From positions 1 through 53,986 of IMG/VR virus record IMGVR_UViG_3300042311_001046: a DNA stretch of 53,986 bases. One strand, given 5' to 3'. A program made the position numbers and the translations under genes. The notes below the pieces were generated by a model. It was not told where the DNA came from. It made no database searches and worked only from the letters and a program-made list of their open reading frames with translations. This stretch comes from a virus. Position 1 is the first letter of the stretch. Each line of letters begins with the position of its first letter. Below are positions 1-9,200 of the stretch, piece by piece.

Positions 1-3000
1 TCTAATGAGCCAAAATACATTTTAAAGTTTGTTGGGTCAAACAAAACTTTTGCCTTTGTATCTCCAGAAGATGCTGAAAAACTTAAACTATCAACGTCTT
101 TGTACTCTGAATCCAAAATTTCGGTTCCGTCTTGACTATAAGAGTAATATCTTAAAGATGCGGAATCTGAAGAAATATCAAAAGGATTATAAGTTAAATT
201 AAATGAACCTATAACAGTAATTGTATTAGTTTTTGTTGATGTTGGAGTATTAGTATTGGTAGGTGTCACAGTTGAGGTATTAGTGTTAGTAGGTGTTGCA
301 TTTGGAGTCTTCGTTATAGTTGGAGTATTTGTAGAAGTCTTTGTTACAGTTTGAGTTGGTGTTGGTGTCTGAGTTGGACTTACTTGAGGTTGAAAATCTA
401 TATTCATGCAACCGGCAAACAATAATTGAGACGCCCCGTACATATTCGAACCTGCAACATTTGGGTTTCCGAATAAAGATACAGGTGAGTAAGGTGATTC
501 ATTTGGAATTTGGTATAAATCTGAGTAACCTGCTAAAATTTGAGTAGAACTTTCAAGAAGTACAAACCCACTATTCTGCACAATAGGATTTGATACCTGA
601 AAATCGACCTCAAATTCACTTGTGTCATAATCATATTGTGTTATGTAAAATGTTTCTGGTGTACTATTTATGAAGTTTGGTATAATTAATTTTGAGTTAT
701 CATTAAGTATAAAGTTAGAACCTGGTGATACTTTTCTTCCAGTTGCCAAACAGAATAGTGGTGTAACGGAAATGTTATTAGGGTCAGTTATATTCATTTG
801 AATAAAACAAGAAGTTGTTGTTCCTGTTGCGGCAATAATTGTAAAGTCGTCTATTGCAAGAATACCTGGTCCTATGTTAAAGTTTAAAGATATATCTTGT
901 GAATATGTTGCAACAAATGGAGATAGTGTTATATCCCAAACTCTTAAATAATTGTAGTATGGACCAACAGGGCCTCCTTGTTTAAACTGAGTAAATAATT
1001 TTCCTTCAGTATGTGTTAAATCACCGGCGGACACACTTAAATTAGGTACTACTAATTCTGCCGACTCATTAGGACTACTAAAACTATATTTGTAAATTCT
1101 ACTCTCAGCTCTTACTAATGCATCACATAAACCTACTGAAACTGGTGTAAGTTCTACAGGTAGACAACCAACATTGTATTTTTGTGATGCACCATATATA
1201 TCGGAAATTGCCGTTGGGTTACCAAATAAAGTTAAAGGACTATACGGAGAATTGAGAGGTACATTATAAATGTCATTTTTACCAATTAAAAGTTGCGTTT
1301 CACTCTCTATTATTACAAAATTATTAAAAGTTGTATTTCCTTCGGATGCAACTAAGACATCTTGTTCCTCAAAACCTGTTGTATAATCAAACTGAGTTAA
1401 ATGATATGTAATTGGGCTAAATCCGTCATCGTGTGTGTTTGACACAATTAATTTACCATTGTCCGTTAAAATAAAATTAGACCAACGAGAAACTTTTCTA
1501 TTTGGTGATAAACAGAATTTATCTGTAACACCTATATATACTGGGTCAGTAATGTCTATTTCAATAAAACAAGAAGTTGTACTACCTGTTGAGACTATTA
1601 ATGTTGTGTTACTAAGAGCAAATATGCCCCATCCTATTTCAAAATCTAAACTAATGTCTTCTATGAAGTCCGCACCAAACGGAGATAAGTTTAAATCCCA
1701 AACTCTTATTGAATCTATTATTGTATTTGAAGTACTACCGAATTGGGCAAATAATCTTGTTTCAGTATGTGTAATATCTGCTGGGGTAATAGTTAAATTA
1801 GGTATAACAAGTTCTGTTGATGTGTCTGGTGAGTTTGTGTCGTACTTATAAAGTTTTGATTGACCTCTTAATAAAATTTCACAGCTAGTTACTACTTCAG
1901 TGTTTGTTGTAAATCCACTTCCTACAAGACCGCAATCATCAAAAATTGGAAGTTTAGTAGGAGTTATAGTTGGTGTTGGTGTCGGAGTTGAGGTCGGGTT
2001 AATACATCCACAACTTCCAGTATAAACTATACCATTTCCAGACAATCTGATTACATCAAATGCGCATAAAGATGAACCGTACTGAGTTGAATACATGGTA
2101 AATTGATTTACTTGTATTTCACTTGTTGTATTGTCACAATAGGTTACCTCAAAATTACTTCCACCTGTTTGGGTTCCCCCGTACATATCAAAATTAAAAC
2201 AACATCTTGTTGGAGAAGGTGTTGGTGTTTTTGTTAAAGTTGGTGTTGGGGTCTTGGTTCTTGTTGGTGTTGGTGTTGGAGCGCAAGGGTCGATTTCAAT
2301 AAAACATGTTAAATCACATGGATTAAATGTATATCCATCAGGACAAGAATATCCACTAGAAGTGTAATTTCCCGTTAAAGTTTGAACCGTAGTGGCGCTC
2401 GTTTGTCCGCTAGATGAAAATAAAATATTCAAATCAGACAAATCAGTTGCCGATATTAATTCTTCAGCTGTATTATCATAAATTTCACATCCAAATCCCG
2501 CCGCGGAAGGAGTTACACCATCACCCAAAAAAGTTCTGTTTAATCCATATAACTCAATTACATGGTCACCTACCGATAGATTTACTGGATACACGTGCCA
2601 ATAGATAAACCCTAGATTCCCCCCCGAGGGGCAACAATATGGGCCGGAAAAAGTATTAACAAACTCAACTCCGTCTACAACAAATCTAAAACTATTATCC
2701 GCACCTAACCCAATCCAATAAGTTTTAGTTTCAGGAACAGTAATACAAACACTAAATCCTAACCAAGTAAGTATTGGAAAATTAACAGCGTCTGTTGCCC
2801 ATATACCACTTCTATTTAATGGTCCATCGGAAGAGCTGGTATTCTTCCAAACTGAGTTAGTATCCAATACCGCTAAGTAAATATTACCAGGGCTAGTACC
2901 ATTAGGATTAAATGGGTCATGAATTATTGTCCCCATCAAAGTATTAACATCATTTCCAATACCATTTGATGAAACATTAACAATCGCATCGGCAGATGGG

Positions 3001-4472
3001 GGAGTTGCCTCAATTGTAACAATTGTTGTAAAACAAATTGTTGGTGTCGGTGTTGGAGTGGCAGTTCCTGATGGTGTGGGTAATAAAGGTGTTATTCTAA
3101 AACTTTGTTTAAAGCAGTCAGTTAATTGAGACGTTCCATTAATTCTTTCGTTTATGTTAGTTTCAAAAGTTATATTATAAGGATAATTTAAATCCATAGA
3201 ATAACTCTGACCATCAGAACTGTTGTTTACAACAAATATGTTATTATCAAAAGAATATAAACCGGCAGGAGATGGAACCGTACTTGTGATATTAATTTCA
3301 ACTTCTGGCCCTTCAGTTAAGTCATATTGATTAACAAAGGTGTTACCTTCGCCGTCTTGATTTGTTATAAGTAGTTTATTACTAGAATTATATGAAATGT
3401 CTCCAGTTACAAATCTTCCGTTAGTTAAGAAAAATAAACTAGATGGTACACCTGTGTTTGTTGTAATATCTAATAATAAAATTTCATCTGGAATATTAGG
3501 TACATCTGAACTTCTTGATATAACTAACGTAGTGTCATTAATAACTCCAAGACCATTACCAACATTTATGTTTGGTAGTTCTATTAGACGAGAATATTCA
3601 ACACTAAACGGGAAAAGTGATACTATATCCCATTCTTGTATATGTGTTTCCCCAAGTAACCAAAGAGTCTCTTCTGTATGTGCAATATCCAAATTATAAT
3701 TAGATATACTTGGACCAATAAAAAATGAAGTTAGATTTAATGACGTATTTGTAACCGGGTTAAACGCATAAACTTGTCCTGACTTAGTCACATAAAGTAC
3801 ATCACATTCATTAATATATGGAAATCTAGTTGGAGTTGGAGTGACAGTTGGAGTTCTTGTTGGTTTTGGTGTTTTATTTGGTGTTCTTGTTACGGTTGGA
3901 GTTGGAGTTGGTTTTTGCGTACTTCTTGGTGTCCTTGTTACTGTTGGAGTGGATGTAGGTCTTATTATTGGACATCTACCATCTATACAAGGTCCAACAA
4001 GTACTGAAGTCACATATGAAGATGCTGTAAACGCATTTGGTGACATACAAAGAGGCTCTGAACTATTATTGTCTATCGTAGTTTGAGTAAAATCACCTTT
4101 GCAATCATAATATTTTAATTTTCCATCATTACCTGTATTGTTTATAAAAGTATAACAAAAACAAACTGAAGTTGGTGTAGGTGTAGCCGTTTTGGTTGGG
4201 GTCCTTGTCGGAGTTAGTTTAGGGTTAGTTCTTGTTGGTGTAGCGGTTTTGGTTGGCGTAGGTGTTGGGGTTGGACAGGGTATTGAAAAATCACAGGTTT
4301 CATTATATTCTGGAAAATATAAGGTATAAGTACCAAAATAGTAGTCGGCTTCGTAGTTATAAGGTATTGTGACATAACCTATTGTAATTGTACCACCTGT
4401 ACACGGATAAAACGTGACTAAGGCAATTTGACCCTCAAAATTTTCTGACGTTATTTGAACTACTTCTGGCAT
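1..4472 (-). CDS. Giant modular Thr-Pro-rich surface/adhesion protein (C-terminus beyond window)
   Basis: The reading frame is open from the ATG at 4472-4470 to the window edge, giving 1490 codons with no stop, so the C-terminus is missing. Residues 1-60 form a small beta-rich domain shared with the next two upstream genes. Thr-Pro linkers then separate several modules: a Cys module (about nt 4000-4170); a roughly 235-residue propeller-like domain (nt 3110-3812); a PA14-like region (about nt 2500-3050) with the pattern YWIGLGADNSFRFVVDG; a second Cys module (nt 2045-2215); and two more copies of the propeller-like domain (nt 1160-1884 and 400-1128). The propeller-like copies carry RVWD and ITDP motifs. 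A PA14-like domain suggests glycan binding. The setting is a leftward cluster of surface genes, so a tail-fibre or virion-surface role is likely but inferred. A TATTTAT box precedes the start. No specific homologue is recognised. Confidence 0.8.
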   Translation of the reverse strand, partial: MPEVVQITSENFEGQIALVTFYPCTGGTITIGYVTIPYNYEADYYFGTYTLYFPEYNETCDFSIPCPTPTPTPTKTATPTRTNPKLTPTRTPTKTATPTPTSVCFCYTFINNTGNDGKLKYYDCKGDFTQTTIDNNSSEPLCMSPNAFTASSYVTSVLVGPCIDGRCPIIRPTSTPTVTRTPRSTQKPTPTPTVTRTPNKTPKPTRTPTVTPTPTRFPYINECDVLYVTKSGQVYAFNPVTNTSLNLTSFFIGPSISNYNLDIAHTEETLWLLGETHIQEWDIVSLFPFSVEYSRLIELPNINVGNGLGVINDTTLVISRSSDVPNIPDEILLLDITTNTGVPSSLFFLTNGRFVTGDISYNSSNKLLITNQDGEGNTFVNQYDLTEGPEVEINITSTVPSPAGLYSFDNNIFVVNNSSDGQSYSMDLNYPYNITFETNINERINGTSQLTDCFKQSFRITPLLPTPSGTATPTPTPTICFTTIVTIEATPPSADAIVNVSSNGIGNDVNTLMGTIIHDPFNPNGTSPGNIYLAVLDTNSVWKNTSSSDGPLNRSGIWATDAVNFPILTWLGFSVCITVPETKTYWIGLGADNSFRFVVDGVEFVNTFSGPYCCPSGGNLGFIYWHVYPVNLSVGDHVIELYGLNRTFLGDGVTPSAAGFGCEIYDNTAEELISATDLSDLNILFSSSGQTSATTVQTLTGNYTSSGYSCPDGYTFNPCDLTCFIEIDPCAPTPTPTRTKTPTPTLTKTPTPSPTRCCFNFDMYGGTQTGGSNFEVTYCDNTTSEIQVNQFTMYSTQYGSSLCAFDVIRLSGNGIVYTGSCGCINPTSTPTPTPTITPTKLPIFDDCGLVGSGFTTNTEVVTSCEILLRGQSKLYKYDTNSPDTSTELVIPNLTITPADITHTETRLFAQFGSTSNTIIDSIRVWDLNLSPFGADFIEDISLDFEIGWGIFALSNTTLIVSTGSTTSCFIEIDITDPVYIGVTDKFCLSPNRKVSRWSNFILTDNGKLIVSNTHDDGFSPITYHLTQFDYTTGFEEQDVLVASEGNTTFNNFVIIESETQLLIGKNDIYNVPLNSPYSPLTLFGNPTAISDIYGASQKYNVGCLPVELTPVSVGLCDALVRAESRIYKYSFSSPNESAELVVPNLSVSAGDLTHTEGKLFTQFKQGGPVGPYYNYLRVWDITLSPFVATYSQDISLNFNIGPGILAIDDFTIIAATGTTTSCFIQMNITDPNNISVTPLFCLATGRKVSPGSNFILNDNSKLIIPNFINSTPETFYITQYDYDTSEFEVDFQVSNPIVQNSGFVLLESSTQILAGYSDLYQIPNESPYSPVSLFGNPNVAGSNMYGASQLLFAGCMNIDFQPQVSPTQTPTPTQTVTKTSTNTPTITKTPNATPTNTNTSTVTPTNTNTPTSTKTNTITVIGSFNLTYNPFDISSDSASLRYYSYSQDGTEILDSEYKDVDSLSFSASSGDTKAKVLFDPTNFKMYFGSL
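400..1884 (-). repeat. Tandem duplication of a ~243-residue domain inside the giant adhesin
   Basis: Two adjacent copies, about nt 1160-1884 and 400-1128, align along their whole length. Both run from a Cys-led segment with LYKY or IYKY, through HTE, RVWD, TTSCFI and ITDP, to a YGAS motif near the end. Corresponding points are about 760 nt apart. A third, more diverged copy lies at about nt 3110-3812. The arrangement suggests propeller-like domains that multiplied by unequal recombination. Confidence 0.75.
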
Positions 4473-4482
4473 CTTTTTTAAA

Positions 4483-4489
4483 ATAAATA
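4483..4489 (-). promoter_or_regulatory. TATTTAT box upstream of giant adhesin gene
   Basis: The coding strand reads GATATTTATTT, ending 10 nt before the ATG at 4472. It belongs to a set of TATTTAT boxes placed just before unit-leading genes. A late-promoter element is the most likely role. Confidence 0.45.
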
Positions 4490-4516
4490 TCTTTACTTTT
4501 TTATTATACTAATTTT

Positions 4517-4858
4517 TTAATTAGTTATATTGTATTCTATATCACAAACTGGAACTTCAACAATTCCATAATCAATGTCACAAGGAGGAACAAATATTGT
4601 TACTCCTGAAATATCACAGTCAGGAACATTTATTTCTTCAGTGTAAATGTCTATTGGGGGGATGTCTATTACCTTTGGGAAGGTCCTGTCAATACTTGGT
4701 ATGTAAAAATAAAATGTACCGGCTAACTGGTCTGTTGTATATTGGAAAGGAAAAGTACCTGAACCTAAATCTATTCTTGTATTTGAGTCATACTTTGAAT
4801 ATTGTACTTTTATCGCCTGCCCTAAAAATGTTTTACTTATAAATCTATAGGTTATCAT
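4517..4858 (-). CDS. Small adhesin-family protein with CDI repeats
   Basis: This 113-residue protein of unknown function appears related to its neighbours. Its first ~60 residues (GTFPFQYTTDQLAGTFYFY) align weakly with the N-terminal domain of the giant adhesin downstream and the 178-residue protein upstream. The C-terminal half is a short peptide repeat: VPDCDI, VPPCDI and VPVCDI, spaced about 12-14 residues apart. Its start overlaps the stop of the upstream gene in an ATGA arrangement, so the two are probably translationally coupled. It may be a short relative of the large adhesin that kept only the N-terminal domain, or an assembly partner for it. No enzyme motif is visible. Confidence 0.65.
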   Translation of the reverse strand: MITYRFISKTFLGQAIKVQYSKYDSNTRIDLGSGTFPFQYTTDQLAGTFYFYIPSIDRTFPKVIDIPPIDIYTEEINVPDCDISGVTIFVPPCDIDYGIVEVPVCDIEYNITN

Positions 4859-5391
4859 GGTATTTCTACAACAGTTATATCATTTATGGTTCCACCAGTT
4901 GCGCAGTTTGGACATCTTGGGTCAAACATTTGGAATTTAGTTTTGAGTAAATCAAAGTTGTGTACAATTTCAGAGGCATTTAATGGCTCCACATACATTC
5001 TAAATTGACTTATTCCACCATCAAAAGTACCTGCAAAATTTGGTTCAATTAATATATTGGTTGTAAGTGCCGATAAACTTGTTCCTGATAATGTTTGATT
5101 TGGCATTACTTCAGGGTCTTGTTGATATGGAGCGTCAAATGTGTAAGTTATTGGACCTGGTATTGGTGGGGTAAATACTGGTAAAGTTTGTCCCGAAATA
5201 ATTGAAAAGGAACAAGAATAATTAAAACCTGTAAAATTTAAAATATATTCTCCGTAAAAATAGTCTGTAGAATAGTTGTAAGGTATTACTTGAGAGCCCA
5301 CATTAACTGTTCCTCCTGTATCGGGGTTATATGTTATTACAGCGGTTTGACCACTATAATTATTACTACCAATTTTAACAGTTGCCGGCAT
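4855..5391 (-). CDS. Adhesin-family protein with shared N-terminal domain
   Basis: Residues 1-65 of this 178-residue protein match the N-terminal domain of the giant adhesin two genes downstream: GGTVNVGSQVIPYNYSTDY here against GGTITIGYVTIPYNYEADY there. The C-terminal part contains GGISQFRMYVEPLNASEI and a CPNC pair. That wording resembles C-terminal segments of lectin-fold (concanavalin-like) phage structural proteins, a weak resemblance only. It lies between the oxygenase gene and the 113-residue relative, and its stop overlaps the start of the latter. A virion-surface role is inferred from context; no specific function is recognised. Confidence 0.7.
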   Translation of the reverse strand: MPATVKIGSNNYSGQTAVITYNPDTGGTVNVGSQVIPYNYSTDYFYGEYILNFTGFNYSCSFSIISGQTLPVFTPPIPGPITYTFDAPYQQDPEVMPNQTLSGTSLSALTTNILIEPNFAGTFDGGISQFRMYVEPLNASEIVHNFDLLKTKFQMFDPRCPNCATGGTINDITVVEIP

Positions 5392-5407
5392 CCAAAAACT
5401 TTATTTA

Positions 5408-5414
5408 ATAAATA
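5408..5414 (-). promoter_or_regulatory. TATTTAT box upstream of the 178-residue gene
   Basis: The coding strand reads TAATATTTATTAAATAAAG, with the box ending 16 nt before the ATG at 5391. It abuts the stop codon of the preceding oxygenase gene. It is one of the recurrent boxes with near-constant spacing to the start codon. Confidence 0.45.
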
Positions 5415-6047
5415 TTAAAGTTGTTGGAAATACTTTTGTATTCTTTGACTTAATCTAACTCTTGGGTCATTTTCACTTCGACCGACAACATCATATGGAA
5501 CAATAAAACCAAAACTTAAAAAAACTCTTCTTGAGTTAAACTCGTTTGTCCAATGTTTATAAAGAGATGCTTCAAACCCATAAAGGTCAGTTTGTTCAAT
5601 ATTAATTGAATCATCACCAATGAATAAATCATAATTTTCAGATAATACACTAATATTACATTTGTAATTAATGTAACCGTTAATAGATGCATCATAATGT
5701 GGATTAATTTTTCCACCTTTATTCATATCTACCGCTTGTAGAAAAATATTATCTTTTGGAAAATTAAATTCCTTTGAGATTCTATCAATTATATTATAAA
5801 TGAACTCAGGTAATATATCTTGAGATACATCTGAAATTGATTGGAATTTTGTGATGTAGTTGGTAAGGGGTGTATTTGAAATATCAAAAATGCAAGACTT
5901 TCCTTTTAGTTCTTTGGATAATTCTGATAAATGATAATTACTATCATTTCCTGTGTGATTAACAGAATCAATCCAATTTACTATTTGGTGTACTTCATCT
6001 TTTGAGATAAACTTTTTTTTTATCTTATAGGTTTCCGTGTTTTCCAA
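5415..6047 (-). CDS. 2OG-Fe(II) oxygenase-like (prolyl-4-hydroxylase-like) protein
   Basis: This 210-residue protein has the layout of a 2-oxoglutarate/Fe(II) dioxygenase. The HxD iron motif is at PHYD (H117, D119). A distal H165 lies in YKHW, and R173/R174 follow eight to nine residues later in SRRVFLSFGF, the usual place for the arginine that binds 2-oxoglutarate. Members of the family hydroxylate protein prolines, nucleobases or small molecules; the substrate here cannot be read from sequence. It sits among Thr-Pro-rich surface protein genes, so proline hydroxylation of those proteins is an attractive but untested idea. Its first 23 nt overlap the end of the upstream 86-residue gene. Confidence 0.75.
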   Translation of the reverse strand: MENTETYKIKKKFISKDEVHQIVNWIDSVNHTGNDSNYHLSELSKELKGKSCIFDISNTPLTNYITKFQSISDVSQDILPEFIYNIIDRISKEFNFPKDNIFLQAVDMNKGGKINPHYDASINGYINYKCNISVLSENYDLFIGDDSINIEQTDLYGFEASLYKHWTNEFNSRRVFLSFGFIVPYDVVGRSENDPRVRLSQRIQKYFQQL

Positions 6048-6285
6048 TCTTTTTCAAATTGTGTTTTGCCAAAAATTCCTTTGGGTTCATTGCCTCAATT
6101 ATTGTTAGTTCGGCTGAGTCCATAAGTTCTTTTGCCCTTTCTTCGGGAACCGCCATAACACATAATTTATGAGTTGCCGGTAATTCTCCTGTTGGTGACA
6201 AACTTATTTTTAAGATGTTGTCATTTTTCATTTTTTCTCTTGCTTGTGAAACTTTTGATTCTTCACATAATATACAAATTCTCAT
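6025..6285 (-). CDS. Hypothetical 86-residue protein
   Basis: The protein is not recognised. It starts MRICILCEES, with a CxxC pair at residues 4-7, and is rich in Lys and Glu. The segment KLCVMAVPEERAKELM suggests a small alpha/beta fold. It lies 6 nt after the solenoid protein stop and overlaps the oxygenase start by 23 nt, so all three are probably on one message. No TATTTAT box precedes it, which supports co-transcription with the upstream gene. Confidence 0.6.
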   Translation of the reverse strand: MRICILCEESKVSQAREKMKNDNILKISLSPTGELPATHKLCVMAVPEERAKELMDSAELTIIEAMNPKEFLAKHNLKKIGKHGNL

Positions 6286-6291
6286 AATTTT

Positions 6292-9200
6292 TTATTCATT
6301 AATATTTTTTATTGTTAGTGTATCACTTGAATCGTAATATGATAATCGTTTGTTTCCTCCTTGTCTTTCAAAAATCTGACAAGTGTAAGTTTCATAAACA
6401 GATGGATTAACACTAATACCTGTAACAGTAATGACAACATCGTCAGCAGGAGTTGCTCCACTTATTTGAGTCCCTAATATCGTTATTGTATTACCGGTTT
6501 GGTATAATCTACCATCAGAAAATCCACTAACACCTATTACCGCTCCACCCGAAACCTCAACATCAAAAGTTGCTCCTGTACCAATTCCATTTGTAGTGCC
6601 AGATAAATCAGTATAAACGGCATCAGTTCCGGTTGTCCCATTAGCAACATATGTAACCCCTGTTATGTTTCCATAATTTGTTGTAAAATCAGTGTTATTT
6701 ATAACTGTGTTAACAATGTTCCACTGAAAATAATCTCCTATGGTGTTGTTCTCAAAATTATCAGCAATTGTATTGTTATAGAAATACTCACCTATTGTAT
6801 TATCAACAAAATAATTACCTATGGTATTACCTTGTGGTTCGCCACCTCCGTTTCCAAAATTTTCACCTATTGTGTTATTACTAAAACCGACACCGATATT
6901 GTTATTGGCAAAATTATTACCAATAGTGTTTGAAAAGACACCACCTTTAAATGTATTTTGGTAAACATCACCCAAAAAGTCATTACTATCAATATTGGGT
7001 CCGAAGGTATTCTGACTACAATACCCACTAATTTGATTTCCTCCAAATCCCCAATCTAATCTATTTTGGTAAAAACTATCATACGTTATATTGCCCTTAA
7101 ATTCGTTGAATATTTGGTTATCATAAAAATCACCATATATTGTATTGTTTTCAAATTGTTCACCGATTCTATTTGTGGATGTCTCTCCACTTATTGAATT
7201 ATTATTGAATCCAGAAGCAATTTCATTTTTATTGAAGTCATTTATAATTTCGTTATTTTGAAAATCAAAACCAATTTGATTATCTTCGAAATTATCACCT
7301 ATGATATTATCTTCGAAATTATTACCAATTACATTATTTCTAAAATTATTACCATTATTTGTTTGTGTGTAAATTGAGTTCCATTCAGTATCCTGCGGTG
7401 AAACGCTAGAATTCCACGACCCCTCTGTTGCAATATTATAAATACCATCTGAATCACCCCTAGTTATTTCAACAACGCCTTCAACAATAATGTCAACTTC
7501 AGACCCATAATTAGTTTTTGTAAAGGTAACTGCTGAACCTATATTATTACCGTTAGAATCAATTTCTTGTCTGTCATATTGGAATCCACCCCCATTATTA
7601 CTTTGTGTCCATTGAGTAAATTTAATTTTAAAGTATTGTGATGTTGAAATTATTTTCATCACTAATTCTTTACCTAATACTTTATTATCTAAATCACCGC
7701 TAACAGCGTCATTAAAAAGCTCGTAATTTCTTGTTGACAGTGTTGATAAATCATTCCAACCAAATAGAGTATAGTTATAAGGTCTATTATCTCGAAAATC
7801 TATCCCTACATTGTTTTCATTAAAATCGTAGCTAACTATGTTATTGTAAAAATAATAACCTGTGCTATTATTATAGAAATCATCATATACCTTGTTATTA
7901 TTGTACCCATTACCAATATTATTTAGAGCAAAATAATCACCAGTTTGATTATTATTAAAACCATTTAATATTGTATTACCAATAAATTCACCATTTATGG
8001 TATTATCTTGGAAATTAGTCCCTATTTGATTATTTTGGAAATCTTCTCTTATAGTATTATTATTAAAATTATTACGAATGTAATTTCTGTAAAATACATT
8101 CTCAGTTAAGTTACCAAAATCACCAATTGTATTATTGTTAAAACCATCTAATATTTCATTTTTATAAAATCTAGAATAAATAATATTATTATTAAAACCG
8201 TTACCAATTATGTTATCCTCAAAATCATCATCATTTTCAGCTAATAGTTGGTTATTGTTAAAATCATTTCCAATATGGTTATCGGTTATATTGGTATTTA
8301 TTAGGTTATCGTGAAAATAATGTCCAATTATGCTATCATCTATATCGTTTGTTGAAACGTTATTATAACAGTAATCACCCCAAGTATTATTTCCATTATC
8401 AGTACCCCAAGTATTATTATAACAATAGTCTCCAAATTTATTACTTTCGTATTCACCTTGTATAAACACATTATTTGCTAATATAAATGTTCCATCCGAT
8501 ATGTTTGTGTAGTTGTTTGCGTAATTACCTACATAGTTATTTTTGGCATAATTTTCAGATATGGCGTCACCAAATGTTGTGTATTCTATAAAATCATCTG
8601 TTTTAACATTTGTTCTTTTGTAACTAAAATATCCTCCATATTCATCATCATTAGTAATCTCCTCAACAGCTAAATAAAACGCTGAACCTGCCCCAGCAGT
8701 AGCTATTGTATCACCAGAAACCGTCATTGTCACATTATCATCAATAGTAACAATTTCATAATAACTAGGGTCGGCATTAGGTATATAAACAACATCACCA
8801 ACGGTTAACGCTGTAAAAGATGTGTTATTACCCTCAACAGTACCATCATTTAATAACTCTATGGTACCATTTAAACGTAGTCCTTCTCTATTAGTATACA
8901 AACGATATCTTTTGAATAAAATCGTTCTATGGTCATAATCTGTTCTGTTATTGAACTCATCAATTCTTTCAGTAATCCTACCTTTAGCAGGACCTGATGT
9001 TACCTCTGTTAGGTTCCAACTTATATCATAAGATATTTTATCTTGTGGATATAGTGTTGAATAAACTGTAGGTGAAAACCCTGTTGTTGATGTTGCCAAC
9101 AATAATATAGGTTCTGTTGTCCCTGTTTTATAGTTGCCCGTTGTTATTGGAGTACTATCACTATTATAGTTTGGTTGGTCATAACAAGTTTGATAATCGG

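Noticed and set aside
1-4472. Several small plus-strand reading frames (for example 341-547, 3397-3699, 3841-4086)
   Set aside because: They lie antisense to the long open frame of the giant adhesin; those rich in Val-Gly are the reverse of Thr-Pro codons.
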